From: Megaustenia siamemsis
Lineage: Eukaryota; Mollusca; Gastropoda; Stylommatophora; Ariophantidae
Length of the DNA stretch: 64,000 nt
NCBI GenBank assembly: GCA_032433765.1
Contig: JAVIAB010000160.1
Coordinates: forward strand, 13,482,358 to 13,546,357
Direction: 5' to 3'
Under the pieces are notes generated by a model. That model made no database searches. It saw nothing but the letters and a program-made list of their open reading frames with translations, and was not told the origin of the DNA. Numbering within the stretch: position 1 is the first letter of the stretch; each line of letters starts with the position of its first letter. A program made the translations under genes and the position numbers. Positions 60,201 to 64,000 of this stretch are shown piece after piece.

Positions 60201-63086
60201 AACGGTATTGGTGATATAAACAAACTTTCAGCAATAGTGACAGATGGCGCTAAGTCAATGTGTGGTACTCAAACAGGTTCAGTTGGATTATTAAGGAAGG
60301 GTGGAATCCATTGCCCAGCATTACATTGCATTATACACCAGGAGGCGCTGTGTGGCAAGATTCTAGACGTGGAGGATGTATGAAAACTGTAATAAAGTGT
60401 GTGAATTTAATAAAAGGCGAGAATCAGGCTTTGACACACCAACAGTTTATAAATTTTCTATCAGAAGTTGAGGCGGAATATGGCAATTTAGTGCTCTACA
60501 CACAAGTACGCTGGCTAAGCAGAGGGAATTGTTTGAGGCGGTTTTTTGCTTTGAGAAATGAGATAAAGCAGTTTTTAGAGAAACATGATACCAACAAAGA
60601 ACTGATCAGAAAAATGTCTGATCCACATTTTAACAGCGTATTGGCCTTTTTAACTGATATCACCCAGTACATGAATGAACTCAACATGAAGCTACAGGGA
60701 TGTTCCGAAACAGTCTCAGATTTGATAGGACACCTAGATGGATTTATAAGTCAATTAAAAGTTTTTAGATTTACCCTGGCAAAGAAAACTTCATTAATTT
60801 TCCTTCATGCAAAAAATTGATTGAGGAGCGCATTGACACTGATTTCAAATTTTCTGTATTAATGTTAGACAAACTATTGGAGCAATTCAGTGAACGATTT
60901 TCTGACTTCAGTGGTACATGACCAGAACTAGCATTGTTTAACAACTCTATGAAGTGTGACATTTTCCAACAACATGACACTTTTCAGTTGGAGTTGTGTA
61001 ACCTCCAAAGTTACCCCTTTTTCCAATCAAGGATGGAGATAGGAGTTAACTTTTGGAAACTTGTGATTTCAGTTTGAAAATTGCTTCTATGTTCTGAAGC
61101 ACATATATATGTGAATGTTTTTCAACAATGAAGGCGATTAAATCGTCACAAAGAATCCAACTCACTGACGGCCACCTTCAGGATTTATTACGAATATCAT
61201 CATCATCTTTACACATTGACTTTGATGAACTTGTTGCTGCACGTGAATGTCCACATTGTTCTCATTAAGGTTCGTTACATGTCAACTTTAAAATGACCTA
61301 TTTAAAATATGTTTGTTAAACAATATATATAGCAACTTTTATTCATTTTTATAAATCAACTAGGCATTTTTAACTCTGTTGCAACAAAATGATTCATGTA
61401 AGCAAAAAATGCCAATAAATAACAAAAATATAACCTTAAGATAAATGCCAAGTTTATTTGTATTGATGTTGTTATATGTGTTGCCCGCCACAAAAAAAAA
61501 TAATTAAAAAGTGGCCTGCCATTTGAAAGAAACTGGCCATCCCTGGTTTACATAGTTGTCTGTGATGGAGTGACTTCAAACCTACTGTTTACATATCAGA
61601 CAAAATTGGGTCAGTTCCTGGTAAAATCAAGAGTTATGAGTGAGACAAATTAAAATCTGACCTGTACACCATGCAGTGACTGCAGCCTTTATTCTTAAAT
61701 CAAACAAAAGCAGCCTTCTCTTCTCCATAAAGAACCAGGAAATATTATCAGTGTTAGTTCTTCCTTTTTAACTTTGGTTTAAAGATTGTCTTACCCTTTT
61801 AATGATGGTTGCAATTAATGTCAAAACTGCCTGATGCTGTTCCTATTTTTTTGTTGAAACATTTGTCATTTTATCACATTGTTCACTTCTATGACATATT
61901 CACCTTTCAGAAAATCTAAAATTTTCCTTAATAAACTATTCTTATATTTAAAATTAATTGTTGTTTTAGTGTAAGAGGGTTGTTGGTACATCTTTTTTTG
62001 ATTCTACATTTCATTGTACTTCGACTCATCTGACTTCATGTTGTGTTTTGGTTATTCTGTCTTCTTGACTGATTATCTGGGCACTTTATGCACTCTCCAT
62101 TACATTTGATCATTGATGATCTTCTGGTGCCTGTCTACTCAGCTGATGAATTTACTTTATAAATTATCTTATAGCCTCCAGGACTGTTGGAAACTAATTA
62201 ACCCTAGATTATGATGTCTGTCTGTGACTAACATGTTTATGACACCATTGTAAAAATTACTACCACTTAAATGTAACATTTTTTATTTGGAAATTCAAAC
62301 TGTCTTTGAACTTTTGCCACATAGCTGTGTGTTCGTACAACAATGTGATAATCATTTCCTGGTTTACAGTTGATTTTTAGCCTGAAATGCTATATGGCTA
62401 CAGTGAACAGTGGACTAGACAGTCTTGTACATTCTAATTAATGTCTTTTTTTGGACAATATGACTACAAAACATGTTCTACAGGATTGCCCCCAGTACAC
62501 AGACCTGAGAAGAGCAATGTGGTCCACACCCACCTCCCTGGAAGAGAAACTATATGGAGCAATTGAATCGTTTAAACAGACAGCTGACTTCATGAGAGAG
62601 TCTTACTGTAATTGAGTCTTGATCGCAGAGAGAGAGAGAGAGAATCCCACTCAACCCCATTAATTATTCTGAATGACCCAAACATGTAGTTTTGTTCCCA
62701 ATATTCTCCTGACACCACTACATAAATATATAAGAATTCATCATTATTATATTCTTAAAACCCCATGAAATCGGCAATAACTAGTTTCTTAAAGTATCTC
62801 TTGGCAATGCAGGCAGTTTGAAAGTTATTAAAGTTGTTTATCTGATTTTAGCTAAATGGAAAGAAAACATAATATATAAACAGTGCAAAATTGAATACTT
62901 TGTTATTTCAGAGCTGTGTATCTGGTACGTCATAAAGAAACAAGACAAAGATTTGCCATGAAGAAGATCTGCAAACAGAATCTCGTCCTGAGAAATCAGA
63001 TTGAGCAGGTGTTTCTTGAGAGGGATATTCTATCCTTCACTGACAACCCTTTTGTGGTGTCAATGTACTGTAGTTTTGAGACGAAG
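36158..63086 (+). CDS. MAST: MAST-family serine/threonine kinase gene, central part (8 exons; both ends outside window)
   Basis: Eight exons join in one frame: 36158-36233, 46594-46698, 48752-48856, 50661-50759, 52166-52292, 53366-53448, 57052-57140 and 62912-63086. All introns are GT-AG and the phases agree at every junction. The joined protein (about 286 residues) contains the [13 protein letters not shown] and EFDPEEFY...[12 protein letters not shown] blocks of the MAST/DUF1908 domain, an acidic linker, then [13 protein letters not shown] and [14 protein letters not shown], the start of the AGC-like kinase domain. MAST kinases are cytoplasmic, microtubule-associated Ser/Thr kinases with a PDZ domain after the kinase. 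That domain, the catalytic HRD and DFG motifs and the C-terminal tail lie beyond the window. I could not find the serine-rich 5' exons between 24 and 36 kb. The introns (1.1-10.4 kb) are full of mobile elements. MAST1-4 are vertebrate paralogues, so an invertebrate copy is a co-orthologue and no number is given. Confidence 0.93.
36385..36644 (-). mobile_element. SINE-1 in MAST intron 1, with target-site duplication
   Basis: A complete copy (tail side at 36385, tRNA head GCGGCTCC at 36642). Flanked by CCCCTTCCCTTA (36373) and CCCTTTCCCTTA (36645), an imperfect 12-base duplication. Antisense to the host gene. Confidence 0.9.
36677..36710. repeat. (GAA)n/(GAT)n microsatellite
   Basis: GAAGAAGAAGATGATGATGA and so on, in MAST intron 1. 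Confidence 0.9.
36846..37475. repeat. 45-bp tandem repeat split by an insertion
   Basis: About six copies of a 45-base unit (AATATTAAATCTTCTATATA ACAGACCCCACCACTACTGT ACTGC) at 36846-37125. It continues at 37427-37475 after a 297-base insertion at a TTAA in the unit. Confidence 0.88.
37126..37422. mobile_element. piggyBac-like non-autonomous element (MITE)
   Basis: 297 bases inserted in the 45-bp repeat. Left flank TTAA (37122-37125), right flank TTAG (37423-37426). Ends are CTCTTTCAGTGCGG on the left and, read inward from the right, CACTTTCC. TTAA targeting and CTCTTTCAGTGCG-type ends are typical of piggyBac relatives. No coding capacity. Confidence 0.65.
37780..37965 (-). repeat. Interspersed repeat R1, copy 3
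   Basis: Minus strand: TTCCTGCTGAAGGCCTATTG, AGCCGAAACGTTG, GTAAAGCTTTTACCATACTA. It parallels 24110-24310. Confidence 0.7.
38040..38402 (+). mobile_element. LINE family C1, 3' end
   Basis: Reads a decayed [13 protein letters not shown] block, [34 protein letters not shown] and [19 protein letters not shown]. It ends at about 38402. This is the same family as 550-955. Confidence 0.75.
38640..38925 (-). mobile_element. LINE fragment, unclassified family
   Basis: Minus strand reads [20 protein letters not shown], a frame break at a poly-A, then ESAAMGL and [15 protein letters not shown]. These are the usual C-terminal blocks of a non-LTR element but match none of the other families in the window closely. 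Confidence 0.6.
39095..39355. repeat. 32-bp tandem repeat, about eight copies
   Basis: Unit TTAAGCTAGAAGAAAATATC CCCTATCTTTAG, 32 bases, in MAST intron 1. Confidence 0.93.
39373..39394. repeat. C homopolymer, 22 bases
   Basis: Uninterrupted C run after the 32-bp array. The length may be affected by sequencing. Confidence 0.9.
39720..40562 (+). mobile_element. LINE family C2, RT C-terminal part to 3' tail
   Basis: Starts just after the RT catalytic region: a [13 protein letters not shown] block, [46 protein letters not shown] and RTLKRTL, all in broken frames. It ends with the terminal cassette CTGTCTTCGGTTTGAAAGGA and (TAGA)n at 40547-40562. Confidence 0.8.
41041..41108. repeat. 34-bp direct repeat, two copies
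   Basis: GGTGCTGTACCCTACCAAGC ATGTTCGTAAGAGA occurs twice in tandem. Confidence 0.92.
41275..42087 (+). mobile_element. LINE, YADD-to-tail fragment (family I)
   Basis: Begins at the RT catalytic box, [20 protein letters not shown] (YADD at about 41287), then [48 protein letters not shown] and [20 protein letters not shown]. Several stops and frameshifts. The tail is GATGATGATGAT then (AT)n. 5' truncated at the palm domain. Confidence 0.85.
42145..44745 (-). mobile_element. LINE family A, nearly full-length but 5' truncated, antisense in MAST intron 1
   Basis: A single non-LTR element of about 2.6 kb. On the minus strand it covers the C-terminal half of the endonuclease, the whole RT and the C-terminal domain, ending near 42150 close to the (AT)n of the neighbouring opposed LINE. 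The 5' edge at about 44745 falls inside the endonuclease, the truncation expected of incomplete target-primed reverse transcription. 3' pieces of the same family are at 53480-53740, 54090-54270 and 63900-64000. Confidence 0.93.
42160..44737 (-). pseudogene. LINE-A ORF: endonuclease (partial) and reverse transcriptase
   Basis: The open stretch 44677-42881 encodes 598 residues. [21 protein letters not shown] and [11 protein letters not shown] are apurinic-like endonuclease motifs. [45 protein letters not shown] (residues about 484-494, catalytic Asp), [11 protein letters not shown] (about 541-551) and DFADDIALL (about 583-591) are RT motifs. A TAA at 42881 interrupts it, but the same frame continues ([20 protein letters not shown]) to about 42575. 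A one-base frameshift in an A-rich run near 42600 then shifts to the [32 protein letters not shown] and [12 protein letters not shown] block. Only one stop and one frameshift over 2.5 kb make it the youngest-looking LINE here. LLPPF replaces the usual LLSPF. Confidence 0.93.
44760..45130 (+). mobile_element. LINE 3' end fragment, another family
   Basis: Reads [20 protein letters not shown], then a [11 protein letters not shown] block in another frame and [20 protein letters not shown]. These are the C-terminal blocks of a LINE, head to head with LINE-A. Confidence 0.7.
45370..45597 (-). mobile_element. SINE-like element with tRNA head (SINE-3)
   Basis: Minus strand from 45597: GGGGACTGGTTGGTCTCAAG (box A region), GCAAGACGCCGGTCTTGAGA, then AGTTCAAATCTC (box B). 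The downstream body runs to about 45370. One copy only. Confidence 0.5.
46045..46310 (+). mobile_element. RNase H LINE (family E), C-terminal end
   Basis: Open frame [20 protein letters not shown], then [20 protein letters not shown] and PLCKEDD. It aligns with the 4270-4440 copy (GIARNEKLSGRVRRLINQ; RGSEHLWTCSECND). Confidence 0.8.
46320..46442 (-). mobile_element. SINE-like tRNA head (SINE-4)
   Basis: Minus strand: GGGACCGATGTAATATTGGG then box B-like GGTTCAAACCCC at about 46380. Weak box A. One copy. Confidence 0.35.
46594..46698 (+). CDS. MAST: MAST exon 2: ATAQMEEKL...FLHYQ
   Basis: A 105-bp exon, phase 0 to 0, 35 residues. It follows a pyrimidine-rich tract ending TTTACTGCAG and is followed by GTAACT. 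It begins [14 protein letters not shown], the helix that directly follows FPK in MAST proteins, and ends in CFLHYQ. The intron before it is 10.4 kb, the longest seen in the gene here. Confidence 0.93.
46795..47460 (-). mobile_element. LINE family C1, C-terminal part, in MAST intron 2
   Basis: Minus strand reads in pieces [17 protein letters not shown], [16 protein letters not shown], [44 protein letters not shown] and LAQNRDR-x-RKTLKAL. The most complete member of family C1 in the window. Confidence 0.8.
47556..47860. repeat. 55-bp tandem repeat, six copies
   Basis: Unit GTGAATTTATTTGTCATTAC CTCCAAAACTTTGTCAGTTG TCTTCTCATACAAAT. Copies start at 47558, 47613 and so on. MAST intron 2. Confidence 0.93.
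47865..48751. other. MAST intron 2, remaining part
   Basis: AT-rich with a T run at about 48398-48426. Nothing else recognised. Confidence 0.5.
48752..48856 (+). CDS. MAST: MAST exon 3: [12 protein letters not shown]...LEKLLQD
   Basis: A 105-bp exon, phase 0 to 0, 35 residues. Acceptor TCCTCAG, donor [15 protein letters not shown] and [13 protein letters not shown] are hallmark MAST-domain (DUF1908) helices. Local base composition is richer in G and C than the surrounding intron, as for all exons of this gene. Confidence 0.94.
48857..49620. other. MAST intron 3, 5' part
   Basis: AT-rich with a (TTG)n run at about 49308-49330. Nothing else recognised. Confidence 0.5.
49625..49682 (+). mobile_element. 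Solo LINE-C2 terminal cassette
   Basis: GGTTCTGCCCTATGTGCCGT, CTTCGGCTCGAAAGGACAAT and AGATAGATAG. GCCG-TCTT-CGGC forms a short stem. Same cassette as at 31393, 32200 and 40510. Confidence 0.75.
49805..50080 (-). mobile_element. LINE family G remnant
   Basis: On the + strand it shares CTCACTGTTGATACTGGCAA and GCATCTTTTGTCTTCTA with 51245-51360. Both are inverted, degenerate relatives of the zinc-finger LINE end at 32773-33006. Confidence 0.5.
50661..50759 (+). CDS. MAST: MAST exon 4: [11 protein letters not shown]...RPLRLLECL
   Basis: A 99-bp exon, phase 0 to 0, 33 residues. Acceptor CTTGCAG, donor GTTAGT. It encodes the [13 protein letters not shown] segment of the MAST domain, which continues directly into EFDPEEFY of the next exon. 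Confidence 0.94.
50925..51181 (-). mobile_element. SINE-1 in MAST intron 4
   Basis: A-rich side at 50920-50931, GGAATATGGTGTTAGTGCCC, central block, and tRNA head ending at GCTATCGCTGCTCCC (51180). More diverged than the 36385 copy; no clear duplication. Confidence 0.88.
51185..51430 (-). mobile_element. LINE family G end, inverted copy
   Basis: Minus strand reads [17 protein letters not shown] and, in another frame, [19 protein letters not shown] residues, matching SDRTSWRACIRNG and LSNIGRISHERSC at 32773-33006. Confidence 0.7.
51431..52165. other. MAST intron 4, 3' part
   Basis: AT-rich, nothing recognised. Confidence 0.5.
52166..52292 (+). CDS. MAST: MAST exon 5: [16 protein letters not shown]...IISKLGL
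   Basis: A 127-bp exon, phase 0 in and 1 out, 42 residues plus one base. Acceptor TTCATCAG, donor [22 protein letters not shown] and [12 protein letters not shown] are the most conserved stretch of the MAST domain. The last base (G) joins with AT of exon 6 to give Asp. Confidence 0.95.
52692..53069. mobile_element. GC-rich 378-bp insertion in MAST intron 5
   Basis: Sharply richer in G and C than its AT-rich flanks. AAATCAT lies directly before (52685-52691) and after (53070-53076), a possible 7-base duplication. It contains the hairpin CGTCCTTTTAAGGACG at about 52981. No coding domain named; the family is unknown. Confidence 0.5.
53366..53448 (+). CDS. MAST: MAST exon 6: acidic linker before kinase domain
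   Basis: An 83-bp exon, phase 1 in and 0 out. With the G carried from exon 5 it gives 28 residues, [14 protein letters not shown] followed by a Lys/Asp/Glu-rich stretch. The acceptor is GCCCACAG and the donor GTCAGT. The residues are weakly conserved, as expected for the linker between the MAST domain and the kinase. Support comes from splice sites, phase and position more than from sequence identity. Confidence 0.8.
53480..53740 (+). mobile_element. LINE family A, 3' end, in MAST intron 6
   Basis: Reads in broken frames [21 protein letters not shown], [35 protein letters not shown] and [11 protein letters not shown]. It parallels 42160-42460 of LINE-A. Confidence 0.8.
54090..54275 (+). mobile_element. 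LINE family A, second 3' end
   Basis: GGGGAGGAGACAAAGGGAAT, a decayed [15 protein letters not shown] block and TTGAGAAGCAATGCCGCACA follow the order of the copy at 53580-53730. Confidence 0.55.
54335..56866 (+). mobile_element. LINE family B, long decayed copy with (GAT)n tail
   Basis: About 2.5 kb, sense to MAST in intron 6. Endonuclease part: [47 protein letters not shown] and NHNPVII (54455-54770). RT part at 55178-56326. The C-terminal domain (56340-56800) is broken by many stops. The tail is a GATGATGAT run at 56839-56866. 5' truncated inside the endonuclease at about 54335. Confidence 0.92.
55178..56326 (+). pseudogene. LINE-B reverse transcriptase ORF (382 codons)
   Basis: The longest intact stretch of [25 protein letters not shown] precedes the RT palm. 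[54 protein letters not shown] (catalytic Asp at about residue 225), [15 protein letters not shown] (about 274-288) and [11 protein letters not shown] (YADD at about 315-318) are all in order, so the palm residues are intact. It ends at TAA after SYNYLG, where family members normally run on. The endonuclease upstream is separated by stops, so the element cannot make a full protein. No host role is implied. Confidence 0.9.
57052..57140 (+). CDS. MAST: MAST exon 7: kinase domain start, [15 protein letters not shown]
   Basis: An 89-bp exon, phase 0 in and 2 out. Acceptor CTTCACAG, donor GTATGC. It encodes a 14-residue variable part, then [15 protein letters not shown], the first beta strand and glycine loop of MAST kinases. 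The final two bases GC join with A of exon 8 to make an Ala codon, where MAST kinases I recall have Gly (see findings). Confidence 0.93.
57400..58017 (+). pseudogene. hAT transposase relic (GTF2IRD2/ZBED5-like), N-terminal part
   Basis: Reads [14 protein letters not shown] and [20 protein letters not shown], a BED-type zinc finger in which the first His of the H-x4-H pair is Tyr. After a frameshift near 57600 come [27 protein letters not shown] and, in a third frame, [17 protein letters not shown] and [20 protein letters not shown] (first catalytic Asp). It stops exactly where the transposon at 58018 is inserted and resumes at 60135. Confidence 0.88.
58018..60132 (-). mobile_element. Tc1/mariner-superfamily DNA transposon, complete with TIRs, nested in hAT relic
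   Basis: 2115 bases with perfect 29-base terminal inverted repeats (58018-58046 and 60104-60132), beginning TAGCTCGTTTCAAATCATGT. TA duplications sit at 58016-58017 and 60133-60134. Removing the element plus one TA rejoins GAG CTA CTA GCT TTA of the hAT frame (ELLAL). The single coding region is on the minus strand. Inverted-repeat similarity stops right after base 29. Confidence 0.95.
58469..59746 (-). pseudogene. DDE transposase of the nested transposon (two nonsense codons)
   Basis: One frame of 426 codons from ATG at 59746 (MSLKMKFCS) to TGA at 58469, interrupted by TAA at 59501 and TAG at 59138. The N-terminal part is basic with a helix-turn-helix-like region. The DDE_3 catalytic core has [12 protein letters not shown] (first Asp), [11 protein letters not shown] (second Asp) and [15 protein letters not shown] (Glu). 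The Asp-to-Glu spacing is about 83 residues, against 34 in Tc1 and mariner relatives. It cuts and joins DNA at TA sites in intact relatives. With two stops and no frameshift it is inactive but recently so. An intron removing the first stop is conceivable, but no good splice pair was seen. Confidence 0.9.
60135..61265 (+). pseudogene. hAT transposase relic, C-terminal part
   Basis: Continues the frame broken at 58017: [40 protein letters not shown] (second Asp), [17 protein letters not shown]. After a frameshift near 60380 come [38 protein letters not shown] and [10 protein letters not shown]. Further breaks follow, and the end reads [20 protein letters not shown] and HLQDLLRIS, the hAT dimerisation region. 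At least three frameshifts and several stops, so it is older than the transposon inside it. This type is often annotated as 'GTF2I repeat domain-containing protein 2-like' in invertebrates. Confidence 0.9.
61500..61545 (-). mobile_element. Probable right terminal repeat of the hAT element
   Basis: Read inward on the minus strand from 61545: CAGGGATGGCCAGTTTCTTT then CAAATGGCAGGCCAC. CAGGG-TGGCCA ends are usual for this hAT group. The matching left end before 57400 and the 8-base duplication were not found. Confidence 0.6.
61546..62450. other. MAST intron 7, AT-rich unique part
   Basis: Nothing recognised. Confidence 0.45.
62452..62645 (+). mobile_element. LINE C-terminal end (RNase H-type LINE, family F) plus (GA)n
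   Basis: Reads [13 protein letters not shown], then [20 protein letters not shown] and [20 protein letters not shown], ending ESYCN and a stop. The HLLxxCP...LR...LWGS...L..TA.FI layout is the usual end of LINE polyproteins carrying RNase H. A short GA repeat follows at 62629-62642. Confidence 0.75.
62912..63086 (+). CDS. MAST: MAST exon 8: kinase N-lobe, AVYLVRH...[10 protein letters not shown]
   Basis: A 175-bp exon, phase 2 in and 0 out, 58 full residues. Acceptor TATTTCAG, donor GTAAAA. It carries [18 protein letters not shown], with the ATP-binding Lys in FAMKK, the alphaC-helix Glu in VFLERDIL, and [11 protein letters not shown] of beta4. The next exon (hinge, catalytic loop) should lie past 64000. 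Confidence 0.95.
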
Positions 63087-63269
63087 GTAAAAGCTGCAGA
63101 TTTCTAGCTTTCACTCTTGTCATTTTTTTTAGCTCACAGTGGATCATTTTTGTCTTTTCATTTTTTTATTTAAAATCATGTCTGTTATAGTTTCTTATTC
63201 CATTTGAAGTGTCTTTAAAGTGTGTGTGTTTGAGGTATTTCATCCACGTTTCTAGAAGAAGAAAAATAA

Positions 63270-63440
63270 CCCTTACCGAGATGAATTGTGTTAGACGAAT
63301 AACAGGAAACAGTCTCAGAGATAAGGTCAGAAATGATGAACTGAGGAAGAAGCTAAGAATAATTCTCACTATAGAATATATAAAGAAACAACAGATAAAA
63401 TGCGTCAACCATGTGTTAATACAGAAAGATTAAAATACAA
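63270..63440 (+). mobile_element. LINE family D fragment in MAST intron 8
   Basis: Open frame NCVRRITGNSLRDKVRNDEL, then RIILTIEYIKKQQIKCVNHV. It matches LSLRDEIRNEEL...IIPAIEYIKKPHIKWFN at 12740-12850. Confidence 0.75.
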
Positions 63441-63720
63441 TACAATGAGCCTTCAATAAGTGTTGCGAGAACACGAGAAGACCAGTTTACTAATTATTTC
63501 TCTACGGCTTTAGATGATCTTGAACCACAGTCCTTAGAAACACAAGTGAAACACTCAAAGCAAAGATGGTTTGTCCTCAAAATAGATGTTAGTTGCTGAC
63601 CACAGAAATGCTGAGGAAAGTCTAGAAACATAGATCTCAACTTTCAGGAAAATGATGTCTAGGTCACTGAGAAACAAAAGGTTGGAATTAAACCTGAAGA
63701 AAGAAGTCATTTAACTGCAT
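63441..63720. other. Probable decayed LINE sequence, unassigned
   Basis: Coding-like composition following the LINE-D piece, but no motif is clear enough to name. Confidence 0.3.
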
Positions 63721-63726
63721 TGTGGT

Positions 63727-63800
63727 TACTCTCCCTCTCTCTTTCTCTCTCTCCCTCTCCCCTTCTCTCTCTTCCTCCCTCTCTCTTTCTCTCTTTTGCT
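63727..63800. repeat. (CT)n-rich microsatellite
   Basis: CTCTCTCCC-type run giving an Arg/Glu artefactual frame on the minus strand. Confidence 0.9.
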
Positions 63801-63899
63801 CCCTCTCCCAAACCAGTACACCTGATAATAGAAAAGGAAAGACAAACCAAGACAAAGTTGTTTGAATGAAAATAATTAATACCTGAATGCACACTCATT

Positions 63900-64000
63900 C
63901 TATATTCTTGGAGAAGACAGATAGAAGCAGAGATGAAGATGATGGGGAAAACATGGAATGATCTTAAAAGAATGGCAAAAAACAGAACAGCTTGGAAAGT
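63900..64000 (+). mobile_element. LINE family A, 3' end, cut by window end
   Basis: Reads [20 protein letters not shown] and KRMAKNRTAWK without a break. It is nearly identical to the same part of LINE-A at 42200-42290. Only the first 100 bases are in the window. Confidence 0.85.

Overview
This is animal nuclear DNA with exon-intron genes, GT-AG introns of 1-10 kb, many non-LTR retrotransposon fragments, tRNA-derived SINEs and long minisatellites. There is no bacterial gene organisation. A mollusc or other lophotrochozoan fits the mix of tRNA-headed SINEs, endonuclease/RT LINEs, hAT and Tc1/mariner-like elements, but that placement is inference; only 'metazoan' is firm.

One host gene can be supported. 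On the + strand, eight coding exons between 36158 and 63086 encode the central part of a MAST-family (microtubule-associated serine/threonine) kinase. Exons 1-5 carry the MAST/DUF1908 helical domain, exon 6 an acidic linker, and exons 7-8 the start of the AGC-type kinase domain (glycine loop, VAIK-type lysine region, alphaC). All exon phases join without a frameshift. The 5' exons and the rest of the kinase, PDZ and tail are not in the window.

Layout. 0-3 kb: (CT)n, a LINE end and a 19-bp minisatellite. 3-6.4 kb: SINE, RNase H LINE fragment, unique DNA. 6.8-11.1 kb: a 4-kb GA-rich minisatellite. 12-17 kb: LINE ends, a 27-bp array (about 63 copies), and a 43-bp array (23 copies) that runs into a SINE. 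18.2-19.2 kb: a 39/42-bp array. 20.6-23.3 kb: a 36-bp array that becomes a 50-bp array. 24-36 kb: AT-rich intergenic DNA with LINE and SINE pieces and a 14-bp array. 36-63 kb: the MAST gene. Its introns hold a piggyBac-like MITE, a nearly complete antisense LINE, a decayed sense LINE, and a Tc1/mariner-superfamily element nested inside a hAT transposase relic.

The best structural finds are four. (1) The nested DNA transposon at 58018-60132 has 29-bp perfect terminal inverted repeats and a TA duplication, and removing it rejoins the hAT reading frame. (2) Its transposase has a D-to-E spacing of about 83 residues, far from the common 34. (3) The 43-bp minisatellite appears to have been seeded from the tail end of a SINE. 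(4) The glycine loop of the MAST kinase reads Ala where family members have the third glycine. No convincing new multi-gene system was found; the novelty here lies in mobile-element and repeat biology.
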